Positions 48,216 to 56,459 of a DNA stretch of 64,000 nucleotides are shown piece by piece (the stretch's first letter is position 1; every line of letters begins with the position of its first letter). The notes beneath the pieces were generated by a model. That model did not search any database. It saw only the letters and a program-made list of their open reading frames with translations, and was not told the DNA's origin. The stretch covers positions 1,736,001 to 1,800,000 of the forward strand of contig NZ_CP117430.1 in assembly GCF_030687395.1 (NCBI RefSeq). The letters are read 5' to 3'. The position numbers and the translations under genes were made by a program. The stretch comes from Pseudomonas wuhanensis. Its GTDB lineage: Bacteria > Pseudomonadota > Gammaproteobacteria > Pseudomonadales > Pseudomonadaceae.

Positions 48216-48383
48216 ATGCAGCGATATTCCACCGCACTCCCTTGCGGAGTCAGTGCTTCAGGCCGCCTCCGCGCCCGGGCGTTTTCGCGCCTGGCTGCCT
48301 ATTCCCAACAGCTTTTTGACCGGACATCGACAGATGCCCGGTTTTCGTCGTGCCTTCGAACAGGAGTGTTGATCCATGGCTGA
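48216..48383 (+). CDS. Small leader ORF (55 codons) before the SDR gene
   Basis: An ATG preceded by AAAACAGGTGAAGTG, the same ribosome site used by dgoK at 61552-61562, opens a 55-codon frame that ends in TGA 8 nt inside the SDR gene (ATGGCTGA). Residues are basic and Ser/Arg-rich (MQRYSTALPCGVSASGRLRAR) with no known domain. It may be a leader peptide whose translation drives the SDR start, or just the trace of a copied promoter that brought its own start codon. A coding role is not shown. Confidence 0.4.
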   Translation: MQRYSTALPCGVSASGRLRARAFSRLAAYSQQLFDRTSTDARFSSCLRTGVLIHG

Positions 48384-49194
48384 ACCTCTTTCCTTGCCAC
48401 CGGTGCCCGAACCGCCCAAGGGTGAGCGTCTGAAAAACAAGGTCGTGCTGCTGACCGGCGCCGCTCAGGGGATCGGCGAAGCGATCGTCGCGACCTTCGC
48501 CTCTCAGCAGGCCAAGCTGATCATCAGTGATATCCAGGCCGAGAAAGTCGAAAAAGTCGCATCCCACTGGCGTGACCAAGGCGCGGATGTCGTGGCGATC
48601 AAGGCCGATGTGTCGCGCCAGCACGACCTGCACGCCATGGCTGAATTGGCTATCGAACTTCACGGCCGGATCGATGTGCTGGTCAACTGCGCCGGGGTCA
48701 ACGTGTTTCGCGACCCGCTGCAAATGACCGAGGAAGACTGGCGTCGCTGCTTCGCCATCGACCTGGACGGCGCCTGGTATGGCTGTAAAGCCGTGCTGCC
48801 GCAAATGATCGAGCAGGGCATCGGCAGCATCATCAACATCGCCTCGACCCACTCCACTCACATCATTCCCGGCTGCTTCCCGTACCCGGTGGCCAAGCAT
48901 GGCTTGCTCGGGCTGACCCGCGCCTTGGGCATCGAATACGCACCCAAGGGTATTCGGGTCAACGCTATCGCACCGGGCTACATCGAAACCCAACTGAACG
49001 TCGATTACTGGAACGGTTTTGCCGACCCCCATGCCGAACGTCAGCGCGCCTTCGACCTGCATCCACCGCGGCGCATCGGCCAGCCGATTGAAGTGGCGAT
49101 GACCGCTGTGTTCCTGGCCAGTGATGAGGCGCCATTCATCAACGCTTCGTGCATCACCATCGATGGTGGTCGTTCGGTCATGTACCACGACTGA
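48376..49194 (+). CDS. Short-chain sugar dehydrogenase (galactose/arabinose type)
   Basis: 272 residues. NAD(P) loop LLTGAAQGIGEAIV, NCAG, catalytic Ser in NIASTHSTHI, and Tyr/Lys in PYPVAKHGLLG. The ending ITIDGGRSVMYHD is as in SDR sugar dehydrogenases. Between a lactonase and AraFGH, oxidation of L-arabinose and D-galactose to their lactones is the best guess; the two sugars share configuration at C2-C4. AGGAG precedes the ATG, which overlaps the end of the leader ORF. Confidence 0.85.
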   Translation: MAEPLSLPPVPEPPKGERLKNKVVLLTGAAQGIGEAIVATFASQQAKLIISDIQAEKVEKVASHWRDQGADVVAIKADVSRQHDLHAMAELAIELHGRIDVLVNCAGVNVFRDPLQMTEEDWRRCFAIDLDGAWYGCKAVLPQMIEQGIGSIINIASTHSTHIIPGCFPYPVAKHGLLGLTRALGIEYAPKGIRVNAIAPGYIETQLNVDYWNGFADPHAERQRAFDLHPPRRIGQPIEVAMTAVFLASDEAPFINASCITIDGGRSVMYHD

Positions 49195-49202
49195 ATAACG
49201 CG

Positions 49203-49232
49203 GATTTCAGACGCGAAATTACGTCTGAAATC
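49203..49232. terminator. Perfect 11-bp hairpin between SDR and araF
   Basis: GATTTCAGACG and CGTCTGAAATC pair across an 8-nt loop. There is no T-run on the plus side, so it is more likely an mRNA-stabilising or attenuating stem than a full terminator. Confidence 0.5.
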
Positions 49233-49233
49233 C

Positions 49234-49250
49234 AATCATCATACGATATG
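49234..49250 (+). promoter_or_regulatory. araF upstream operator candidate
   Basis: ATCATACGAT at 49238-49247 in an AT-rich setting, one base different from the dgoR promoter palindrome ATCATATGAT. This suggests that the transporter answers to the same FCD regulator. Confidence 0.5.
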
Positions 49251-49324
49251 ACTATTGGCTGCATGCTTCGACTGCTGTATTGGCTTTCAAATAACGCTCA
49301 AAAAAAATAACAAGGAGTCAGCTT

Positions 49325-50329
49325 ATGAAACGTCGTCGTGGGATCCGTTCCCTGTGCTGTGCCGCTTTGGCGGTCACGGCGGTCAGCCTGAGCAGTACGT
49401 TGCTGGCGGCCGAGGAAGTGAAGATCGGTTTTCTGGTCAAGCAAGCGGAAGAGCCCTGGTTCCAGACGGAATGGGCCTTCGCCGAAAAGGCCGGAAAGGA
49501 CAAGGGCTTCACCGTCATCAAGATCGCCGTGCCTGACGGTGAGAAAACCCTCTCGGCCATCGACAGCCTGGCGGCCAACGGCGCCAAGGGCTTCGTGATT
49601 TGCCCGCCGGACGTGTCCCTCGGCCCGGCAATCATGGCCAAGGCCAAGCTCAACGGTTTGAAAGTGATCGCTGTCGATGACCGTTTCGTCGATGCCGGCG
49701 GCAAGTTCATGGAGGACGTGCCGTACCTCGGCATGGCGGCCTTCGAAGTCGGCCAGAAGCAAGGCGCCGCCATGGCCACCGAAGCGAAAAAACGCGGCTG
49801 GGACTGGAAAGACACCTACGCGGTGATCAACACCTACAACGAACTCGATACCGGTAAGAAACGCACTGATGGTTCTGTCAAAGCGCTGGAAGACGCCGGG
49901 ATGCCGAAAGACCACATCCTCTTCTCGGCCCTGAAAACCCTCGACGTGCCGGGCAGCATGGACGCCACCAACTCGGCCTTGGTGAAGCTTCCGGGTGCGG
50001 CGAAAAACCTGATCATCGGCGGCATGAACGACAACACCGTGCTGGGCGGCGTGCGCGCCACCGAAAGCGCCGGTTTTGCCGCGGCCAACGTGATCGGCAT
50101 CGGCATCAACGGCACCGATGCCATCGGCGAACTGAAGAAACCCAACAGCGGCTTCTTCGGCTCGATGCTGCCGAGTCCGCACATCGAGGGCTACAACACC
50201 GCGAGCATGATGTACGAGTGGGTCACCACCGGCAAAGAGCCGCCGAAATACACCGCGATGGATGACGTTACGCTGATCACGCGCGACAACTTCAAGCAGG
50301 AACTGGAAAAAATCGGCCTGTGGAACTGA
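49325..50329 (+). CDS. araF: L-arabinose-type periplasmic binding protein
   Basis: 334 residues with a signal peptide (basic MKRRRG, hydrophobic core, cleavage near LLAA-EE at about 29). The mature part follows E. coli AraF closely: KIGFLVKQAEEPWFQTEWAFAEKAGKDKGF, IKIAVPDGEKTL, VIAVDDRFV, GMNDNTVLGGVRATE and the end ITRDNFKQELEKIGL. AraF binds L-arabinose, D-galactose and D-fucose. It starts the araFGH set. Confidence 0.93.
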   Translation: MKRRRGIRSLCCAALAVTAVSLSSTLLAAEEVKIGFLVKQAEEPWFQTEWAFAEKAGKDKGFTVIKIAVPDGEKTLSAIDSLAANGAKGFVICPPDVSLGPAIMAKAKLNGLKVIAVDDRFVDAGGKFMEDVPYLGMAAFEVGQKQGAAMATEAKKRGWDWKDTYAVINTYNELDTGKKRTDGSVKALEDAGMPKDHILFSALKTLDVPGSMDATNSALVKLPGAAKNLIIGGMNDNTVLGGVRATESAGFAAANVIGIGINGTDAIGELKKPNSGFFGSMLPSPHIEGYNTASMMYEWVTTGKEPPKYTAMDDVTLITRDNFKQELEKIGLWN

Positions 50330-50395
50330 GGCGCGGTTGATTTCATCGGCGGCCCTGGCGACGGGGCTGCCTGACCGGTGTGATGAGGTGGGTTT

Positions 50396-51940
50396 ATGCA
50401 CGCGCAAGTACAAACACATGAACAGAGTAGCGGCGGCAGCCTGCGCTTCAACGGGATCGGCAAAACCTTTCCCGGGGTGAAGGCGCTGGACGGCATCAGC
50501 TTCGTCGCCCATCCGGGGCAGGTTCACGCCTTGATGGGCGAGAACGGCGCCGGTAAATCCACGCTGCTGAAAATCCTTGGCGGTGCTTACACGCCGAGCA
50601 GTGGCGATCTGCAGATCGGCGAGCAGTCGATGGCTTTCAAGTCCACCGCCGACAGCATTGGCAGCGGGGTCGCGGTGATCCATCAGGAGCTGCACCTGGT
50701 ACCGGAAATGACCGTCGCCGAGAACCTGTTTCTCGGGCATCTGCCGGCGAGTTTCGGTCTGATCAATCGCGGCGTTTTGCGGCAACAGGCATTGGCCTGC
50801 CTTAAAGGCCTGGCCGATGAAATCGACCCGCAAGAGAAAGTCGGGCGCTTGTCCCTCGGCCAGCGGCAACTGGTGGAAATTGCCAAGGCGTTGTCCCGTG
50901 GCGCGCATGTGATTGCGTTCGACGAACCCACCAGCAGCCTGTCGGCACGGGAAATCGATCGCTTGATGGCGATCATCGGTCGCCTGCGCGACGAAGGCAA
51001 AGTAGTGCTTTACGTCTCCCATCGCATGGAAGAAGTGTTCCGTATCTGCAACGCGGTGACAGTGTTCAAGGACGGTCGCTTCGTGCGCACTTTCGAGGAC
51101 ATGAGCGCGCTGACCCATGATCAGTTAGTGACGTGCATGGTCGGTCGCGACATTCAGGATATCTACGATTACCGCAGCCGTCCGCGTGGCGCGGTGGCGC
51201 TCAAGGTCGACGGGTTACTGGGGCCGGGCTTGCGCGAGCCGGTGAGTTTCGAGGCGCACAAGGGTGAAATCCTCGGGCTGTTCGGCCTGGTCGGGGCCGG
51301 GCGCACCGAGTTGTTCCGAATGCTCAGTGGGCTGACGCGTAACACCGCCGGACGCCTGGAGTTGCGCGGTCGTGAACTGAAACTGCGTTCGCCGCGCGAT
51401 GCCATTGCGGCGGGGATTCTGCTGTGCCCCGAGGACCGCAAGAAGGAGGGCATCCTGCCGCTCGCAAGCGTCGCCGAGAACATCAACATCAGCGCTCGCG
51501 GCGCCCATTCCACCTTCGGCTGCCTGTTGCGCGGCTTGTGGGAAAAGGACAATGCCGACAAGCAGATCAAGGCGCTGAAGGTGAAGACGCCCAACGCGGC
51601 GCAGAAAATCATGTACCTGTCCGGCGGCAATCAGCAGAAGGCGATTCTCGGTCGCTGGCTGTCGATGCCGATGAAAGTCCTGCTGCTCGACGAGCCCACC
51701 CGGGGAATCGACATCGGTGCCAAAGCCGAGATCTACCAGATCATCCATAACCTGGCGGCCAGTGGCATCGCGGTGATTGTGGTGTCCAGCGACCTGATGG
51801 AAGTCATGGGTATTTCCGACCGCATCCTGGTGCTCTGCGAAGGCGCGATGCGCGGCGAACTGACCCGTGAACAAGCCAATGAATCCAACCTGCTGCAACT
51901 GGCGTTGCCACGCCAACGCGCTGCCGACGTGGCGAACTGA
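50396..51940 (+). CDS. araG: Arabinose/galactose ABC transporter ATPase
   Basis: 514 residues, two ABC domains in tandem as in AraG/MglA/RbsA. First domain: Walker A GENGAGKST, signature LSLGQRQ, Walker B VIAFDEPTSSL. Second domain: degenerate Walker A (GLVGAGRTE), signature LSGGNQQK, and LLLDEPTRGID. The split of one intact and one degenerate site is normal for this class. GAGGTGG precedes the ATG. Confidence 0.95.
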   Translation: MHAQVQTHEQSSGGSLRFNGIGKTFPGVKALDGISFVAHPGQVHALMGENGAGKSTLLKILGGAYTPSSGDLQIGEQSMAFKSTADSIGSGVAVIHQELHLVPEMTVAENLFLGHLPASFGLINRGVLRQQALACLKGLADEIDPQEKVGRLSLGQRQLVEIAKALSRGAHVIAFDEPTSSLSAREIDRLMAIIGRLRDEGKVVLYVSHRMEEVFRICNAVTVFKDGRFVRTFEDMSALTHDQLVTCMVGRDIQDIYDYRSRPRGAVALKVDGLLGPGLREPVSFEAHKGEILGLFGLVGAGRTELFRMLSGLTRNTAGRLELRGRELKLRSPRDAIAAGILLCPEDRKKEGILPLASVAENINISARGAHSTFGCLLRGLWEKDNADKQIKALKVKTPNAAQKIMYLSGGNQQKAILGRWLSMPMKVLLLDEPTRGIDIGAKAEIYQIIHNLAASGIAVIVVSSDLMEVMGISDRILVLCEGAMRGELTREQANESNLLQLALPRQRAADVAN

Positions 51941-51949
51941 GAGGTGACT

Positions 51950-52918
51950 ATGACCATCCAAAACAACGCTTTGCCAACCCCGCGCAAACCCTTGGATTTG
52001 CGACGCTTTCTCGATGACTGGGTGATGCTGCTGGCGGCCGTCGGGATCTTCGTGCTCTGCACCTTGCTGATCGACAACTTCCTGTCGCCACTGAACATGC
52101 GTGGCCTGGGCCTGGCGATTTCCACTACCGGGATTGCCGCCTGCACCATGTTGTATTGCCTGGCGTCCGGGCATTTCGACTTGTCGGTGGGCTCGGTGAT
52201 CGCCTGTGCCGGCGTAGTCGCGGCGGTGGTGATGCGCGACACCGACAGCGTGTTCCTCGGCGTGAGTGCCGCGCTGGTGATGGGGCTGATTGTCGGGCTG
52301 ATCAACGGGATCGTGATCGCCAAGCTGCGGGTCAATGCATTGATCACCACGCTGGCGACCATGCAGATCGTTCGCGGCCTGGCTTACATTTTCGCCAACG
52401 GTAAAGCGGTAGGCGTGTCCCAGGAGTCGTTCTTCGTCTTCGGTAACGGCCAGTTGTTCGGTGTGCCGGTGCCGATTCTGATCACCATCGTCTGCTTCCT
52501 GTTTTTCGGCTGGCTGCTGAATTACACCACCTACGGGCGCAACACCATGGCCATCGGCGGCAATCAGGAAGCGGCGCTGCTGGCCGGGGTCAACGTTGAC
52601 CGGACCAAGATCATCATCTTCGCCGTGCACGGTGTGATCGGTGCGTTGGCCGGGGTGATCCTGGCGTCGCGCATGACGTCCGGTCAGCCGATGATTGGCC
52701 AAGGCTTTGAGCTGACGGTGATCTCGGCCTGCGTGCTCGGCGGGGTGTCGCTGAGTGGCGGGATCGGGATGATTCGGCATGTGATTGCCGGGGTGCTGAT
52801 TCTGGCGATCATCGAGAATGCGATGAACCTGAAGAATATCGATACGTTTTATCAGTACGTGATTCGCGGTTCGATCTTGCTGCTGGCGGTGGTGATCGAT
52901 CGACTGAAACAACGCTGA
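51950..52918 (+). CDS. araH: Arabinose/galactose ABC transporter permease
   Basis: 322 residues from the ATG at 51950 (GAGAGG 5 nt upstream; a GTG two codons earlier is worse). About 9-10 membrane helices with the family segments SGHFDLSVGSVIACAG, GGNQEAALLAGVNVDRTK and GVSLSGGIGMI. With AraF and AraG it completes the importer. No ara catabolic gene such as araA follows, as the sugar is handled oxidatively. Confidence 0.94.
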   Translation: MTIQNNALPTPRKPLDLRRFLDDWVMLLAAVGIFVLCTLLIDNFLSPLNMRGLGLAISTTGIAACTMLYCLASGHFDLSVGSVIACAGVVAAVVMRDTDSVFLGVSAALVMGLIVGLINGIVIAKLRVNALITTLATMQIVRGLAYIFANGKAVGVSQESFFVFGNGQLFGVPVPILITIVCFLFFGWLLNYTTYGRNTMAIGGNQEAALLAGVNVDRTKIIIFAVHGVIGALAGVILASRMTSGQPMIGQGFELTVISACVLGGVSLSGGIGMIRHVIAGVLILAIIENAMNLKNIDTFYQYVIRGSILLLAVVIDRLKQR

Positions 52919-52945
52919 TTTTCCCTTGTGGGAGCGGGTTGTCAC

Positions 52946-52978
52946 CGATCGTTCCCACGCGGAGCATGGGAACGATCA
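52946..52978. repeat. GATCGTTCCCA hairpin repeat
   Basis: GATCGTTCCCA (52947-52957), CGCGGAGCA loop, TGGGAACGATC (52967-52977), 11-bp perfect arms. It is a second type of Pseudomonas intergenic repeat and may act as a terminator between araH and the next operon. A half REP (TTGTGGGAGCGGG) lies just before it. Confidence 0.75.
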
Positions 52979-53063
52979 TTTGGAGGATCCTTCACCCACT
53001 TTCACAAAATATCCCTTGCTCGTCCCAACCCCTTTCAGCTATGACGGTACACCCGAGGTGTAC

Positions 53064-53777
53064 ATGATTAGACCGCTACGAATTGACAAGAAACAACAGG
53101 TACTCGACGAGCTCGTCCGGCGCATCGAAAACGGCCTCATGGAGGACGGCGTTCTATTGCCGGGCGAGCATCGGTTGGCTCAAGAATTCAAGGTCAGCCG
53201 TGGCACGCTGCGTGAAGCCCTGGCCGAACTGAAACGGCGCCAGTACATCGCTTCGCAAAGCGGGGTGGGGTCCATCGTCACGTTCGACGGTGTGGTGCTC
53301 GATCAGCGCAGCGGCTGGGCCCAGGCGCTGGCCGACAATGGGGCGCTGATCAATACCGAAGTGCTGCGGCTGGAGGCGGTGACCCGTCCTGACCTGCTAC
53401 CACGTTTCGGCACCGATCAGTTCATCACCCTCGATCGTCGCCGCCGCGGCACCGATGGCACGCTGGTGTCCCTTGAACGCTCATTGATGCCCGCCACCGG
53501 AGGCCTTGAAAGCCTGCCGCGAGTCGGGCTGATCGATGACTCCCTGACCATCACGTTGGCCGCCTACGGCTACATTGGCGACCACGGGGATCAGTGGATC
53601 GGCGCTGAACCCTTGAATGCCGAAGACGCCGAATTGCTCGGGCGTCCGGTGGGAACAGTATTCCTCAAGGCCCTGCGCACCACTTACGACCGTCAGAACC
53701 GCTTCATGGAACAGGTCGAAAGCCTGCTCGATCCGGTGCATTTTCGTCTGCACCTGCAAATTGGAACTTCAAAATGA
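53064..53777 (+). CDS. GntR/UTRA-family regulator (YegW-like position)
   Basis: 237 residues from the ATG at 53064 with GAGGTG upstream. Earlier in-frame codons back to 52926 lie in repeat DNA. HTH domain LLPGEHRLAQEFKVSRGTLREALAELKRRQYI, then a UTRA ligand domain (residues 85-235). It overlaps the next gene by 4 bp and is therefore part of the operon. HutC-type UTRA proteins bind sugar or nucleoside derivatives. E. coli yegW has the same relation to yegU/yegV. Confidence 0.85.
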   Translation: MIRPLRIDKKQQVLDELVRRIENGLMEDGVLLPGEHRLAQEFKVSRGTLREALAELKRRQYIASQSGVGSIVTFDGVVLDQRSGWAQALADNGALINTEVLRLEAVTRPDLLPRFGTDQFITLDRRRRGTDGTLVSLERSLMPATGGLESLPRVGLIDDSLTITLAAYGYIGDHGDQWIGAEPLNAEDAELLGRPVGTVFLKALRTTYDRQNRFMEQVESLLDPVHFRLHLQIGTSK

Positions 53778-54772
53778 CCGCGCTCGACCGTGCCCTCGGC
53801 GCGTTCTACGGACTGGCCCTGGGCGATGCGCTGGGCATGCCCACCCAATCCCTGAGCCGCGCCGAGATCAAGGCGCGCTTTGGCGAAATTACCGATCTGC
53901 AAGACGCTGGCCCGGATCAACCGATCGCCGCAAACATGCCCAAAGGCTCGATCACTGACGATACCGAACAGGCGATCCTGATCGGTCAGTTATTGATTGA
54001 AGGCGAGGGCCGGATCGAACCGGCGGTGCTGGCCCAACGCTTGATCGACTGGGAAGCCGCGATGCAAGCCAAGGGCTCGCAGGATTTGCTCGGCCCCTCA
54101 ACCAAACGTGCGATCGAGATGATCCTCGCCGGCCACTCGCTGGAAGAGGCAGGTCGCCACGGCACCACCAATGGCGCGGCGATGCGCATAACGCCGGTGG
54201 GGATTGCGGCCGATGTTGCCGATCCCGAGCGTTTCATCCGCGCCGTGGTGCAGGCCTGTCAGGTGACCCACAACACCACGCTGGGAATTGCCAGTGCGGC
54301 GGCGGTGGCGGCGGTGGTTTCTGCCGGGATCAACGGCATGGACCTGAGCGAGGCATTGAACCTCGGCCAGCAGATCGCTCAGCAAGCCGAAAGCCATGGC
54401 CACTGGGTCGCTGGCGGACGTATCGCCTCGCGCATCAGTTGGGCGCGGAGCATCAGCGTCGACAGCGACAAGGCGCTGCTGGGGGACGTGCTGTACGACG
54501 TGATTGGCACTTCGGTGGCCTCGCAGGAATCGGTGGTGGTGTCGTTTGCGCTGGCTCAGCAAGTGGCTATCGGGGAGATGACGGCCTTCGAAGCGTTGTG
54601 CATGGCTGCCAGTCTGGGCGGTGACACCGACACCATCGCGGCGATTCTCGGTGCCATGCTTGGGGCCTGTCTGGGGCTTGAGAGTTGGCCGGTGGCGATG
54701 ATCGAAAAGGTCAAAGCCGTTAATTCGTTGGAGTTGGAACCGTTGGTGCAAGGACTGCTGGCCTTGCGTTGA
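53774..54772 (+). CDS. ADP-ribosylglycohydrolase-family protein (YegU-like)
   Basis: 332 residues, all-helical ARH fold. Magnesium ligands are visible in GSITDDTEQA (near 60) and GGDTDTIAAILGAMLGA (near 285), and the opening GAFYGLALGDALGMPTQSLSRAEI is typical. Members remove ADP-ribose from protein Arg, but related forms act as N-glycosidases on small molecules. A permease for nucleobase-like compounds and a PfkB kinase in the same operon argue for a small N-glycoside as substrate. This is inference. Confidence 0.88.
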   Translation: MTALDRALGAFYGLALGDALGMPTQSLSRAEIKARFGEITDLQDAGPDQPIAANMPKGSITDDTEQAILIGQLLIEGEGRIEPAVLAQRLIDWEAAMQAKGSQDLLGPSTKRAIEMILAGHSLEEAGRHGTTNGAAMRITPVGIAADVADPERFIRAVVQACQVTHNTTLGIASAAAVAAVVSAGINGMDLSEALNLGQQIAQQAESHGHWVAGGRIASRISWARSISVDSDKALLGDVLYDVIGTSVASQESVVVSFALAQQVAIGEMTAFEALCMAASLGGDTDTIAAILGAMLGACLGLESWPVAMIEKVKAVNSLELEPLVQGLLALR

Positions 54773-54785
54773 ATGTACTGACGTC

Positions 54786-54867
54786 ATCGCGGGCAAGCCC
54801 GCTCCCACAGGAATAGTACAAACCTTGAGATGCACGCCGTACCTGTGGGAGCGGGCTTGCCCGCGAT
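54786..54867. repeat. REPIN: inverted REP pair inside the operon gap
   Basis: ATCGCGGGCAAGCCCGCTCCCACAG and CTGTGGGAGCGGGCTTGCCCGCGAT flank about 32 bp. The pair sits in the 220-bp gap between the ADP-ribosylglycohydrolase gene and the permease, so the transcript would carry a large hairpin there. Confidence 0.9.
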
Positions 54868-54992
54868 AGGCGCGCCGCATATTTGAATTTTTCACCCGCA
54901 ATGGAACGCACTGATATGGCAAGGACCGCCGGAACGTTATGTCGACTTCCGAAATTGCCCATAACCACAACAATGGCAACAGGAGTTTTTTT

Positions 54993-56459
54993 ATGAGTTC
55001 ATCGAACACCGGGCAAAGTGCCGGGCAATTGGAAACCCGTGGCATCGAGCCGGTGCCGGAAGGGGAGTGCAACGGTCACCCACTGCAACTGTTCTGGGTC
55101 TGGTTCGCGGCGAACATTTCCATCCTCGGCTTGCCGTTGGGCGCCACGCTGGTGGCCTTCCGCGGCCTGGCGATCTGGCAGGCGATCATCGTCGCCATCC
55201 TCGGCGCCGCCGGTTCGTTCGCGGTGGTCGGGATCATCTCCATTGCCGGTCGTCGTGGTCGCGCACCGAGCTTGACGCTGTCGCGAGCAATCTTTGGGGG
55301 GCGCGGCAATATCGGTCCGACACTGGTCTCGCTGATGTCGCGACTGGGTTGGGAAACCGTCAACACCACCACCGCCGCATTCGTCTTGCTGTCGCTGTGC
55401 TCGATTCTGTTCGGCTCGCCGGTGCAAGCCAAAAGCGCGCCGCTGCTGACCCTGGTGTTCATCGCGGTTTTTGTGCTGCTGACGTTGTCGGTGTCCGGCC
55501 TCGGTCACGCCACGTTGCTGGTGATCCAGCGATGGGCGACCTACGTGTTCGGTGCGTTGAACATCCTGGTCGGCGGTTTCCTCTGCGCGACTATCGACTG
55601 GAGCGCCGTGTTCAATGCGACGCCCGCGCCACTGAGCGCAATGATCATCGGCATCGGCACCATGGCCGCCGGCACCGGGATCGGTTGGGCCAACGCCGGT
55701 GCCGACATGTCGCGCTACCAGCACCGCAGTGTCAAAGCCGTGCGTCTGGTGGCGTCGGCGGCGTTCGGTGCGGGGATTCCGCTGGTACTGCTGATCACCC
55801 TCGGTGGTTTGCTGTCGGTGGGCAATAATGATCTGGCCTCGGCCACTGACCCGATCGTCGCGATCCGCGACATGCTGCCGACCTGGATGGCCGTGCCATA
55901 CCTGATCACCGCGTTCGGCGGCCTGCTGCTGTCGAACAACCTGTCGGTGTACTCCGCCGGTTTGACCACGCTGACCCTCGGCCTTAAGGTCAAGCGCGTG
56001 TACGCGGTGGTGCTCGATATCATTGCGATCTTCGCCGGGTCGATCTACTTCATGCTGATCGCAGAGAGCTTCTACGGCCCGTTCATCACCTTCATTTCCT
56101 TGCTGGCCGTGCCAATCACGGCGTGGGTCGGGATCTTCGTGGTCGACTTGATCCATCGTCATTACTACAGCCCCAAAGACCTGCTGGACGTCAGCCCGAG
56201 CAGCGCCTACTGGTATCGCGGTGGCGTCGAGTGGCGCGCCTTCGGTGCATGGGCGCTGGCGATTGTGCTGGGTTTCAGTTTCACCACCATTGGCACAACC
56301 GAACAAGATGTCTGGTTCCGGGGCTTTTTGTCCGACTCCTGGCTGGGCCATAACGGCCTGGGCTGGATCGTGACGTTCCTGGTGGCCGGCGGGATTTACT
56401 GGGTGCTCGGCGGTGCCAAGGACCGCCGTGCCGCGTTGCTCGAGCCTGCGCATGTCTAG
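54993..56459 (+). CDS. NCS1-family nucleobase/cation symporter
   Basis: 488 residues from the ATG at 54993 with AACAGGAG 7 nt upstream; an ATG at 54939 lacks one. Twelve membrane helices. The family pattern at the start (WVWFAANISILGLPLGATL), GRRGRAPSLTLSRAIFG and NAGADMSRYQHRSVK point to the CodB/PucI/CytX group, which import cytosine, allantoin, hydantoins or hydroxymethylpyrimidine. The E. coli yeg operon has an MFS nucleoside carrier here instead. It overlaps the kinase gene by 8 bp. Confidence 0.9.
   Translation: MSSSNTGQSAGQLETRGIEPVPEGECNGHPLQLFWVWFAANISILGLPLGATLVAFRGLAIWQAIIVAILGAAGSFAVVGIISIAGRRGRAPSLTLSRAIFGGRGNIGPTLVSLMSRLGWETVNTTTAAFVLLSLCSILFGSPVQAKSAPLLTLVFIAVFVLLTLSVSGLGHATLLVIQRWATYVFGALNILVGGFLCATIDWSAVFNATPAPLSAMIIGIGTMAAGTGIGWANAGADMSRYQHRSVKAVRLVASAAFGAGIPLVLLITLGGLLSVGNNDLASATDPIVAIRDMLPTWMAVPYLITAFGGLLLSNNLSVYSAGLTTLTLGLKVKRVYAVVLDIIAIFAGSIYFMLIAESFYGPFITFISLLAVPITAWVGIFVVDLIHRHYYSPKDLLDVSPSSAYWYRGGVEWRAFGAWALAIVLGFSFTTIGTTEQDVWFRGFLSDSWLGHNGLGWIVTFLVAGGIYWVLGGAKDRRAALLEPAHV

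Noticed and set aside
48250..49188. 312-codon minus-strand frame over the SDR gene
   Set aside because: Antisense to an SDR with intact catalytic residues.
49298..52945. Long minus-strand frames (606 and 576 codons) over araFGH
   Set aside because: Both are antisense to clear AraF, AraG and AraH. His/Gln/Arg-rich text without domains is typical of shadows in high-GC DNA.
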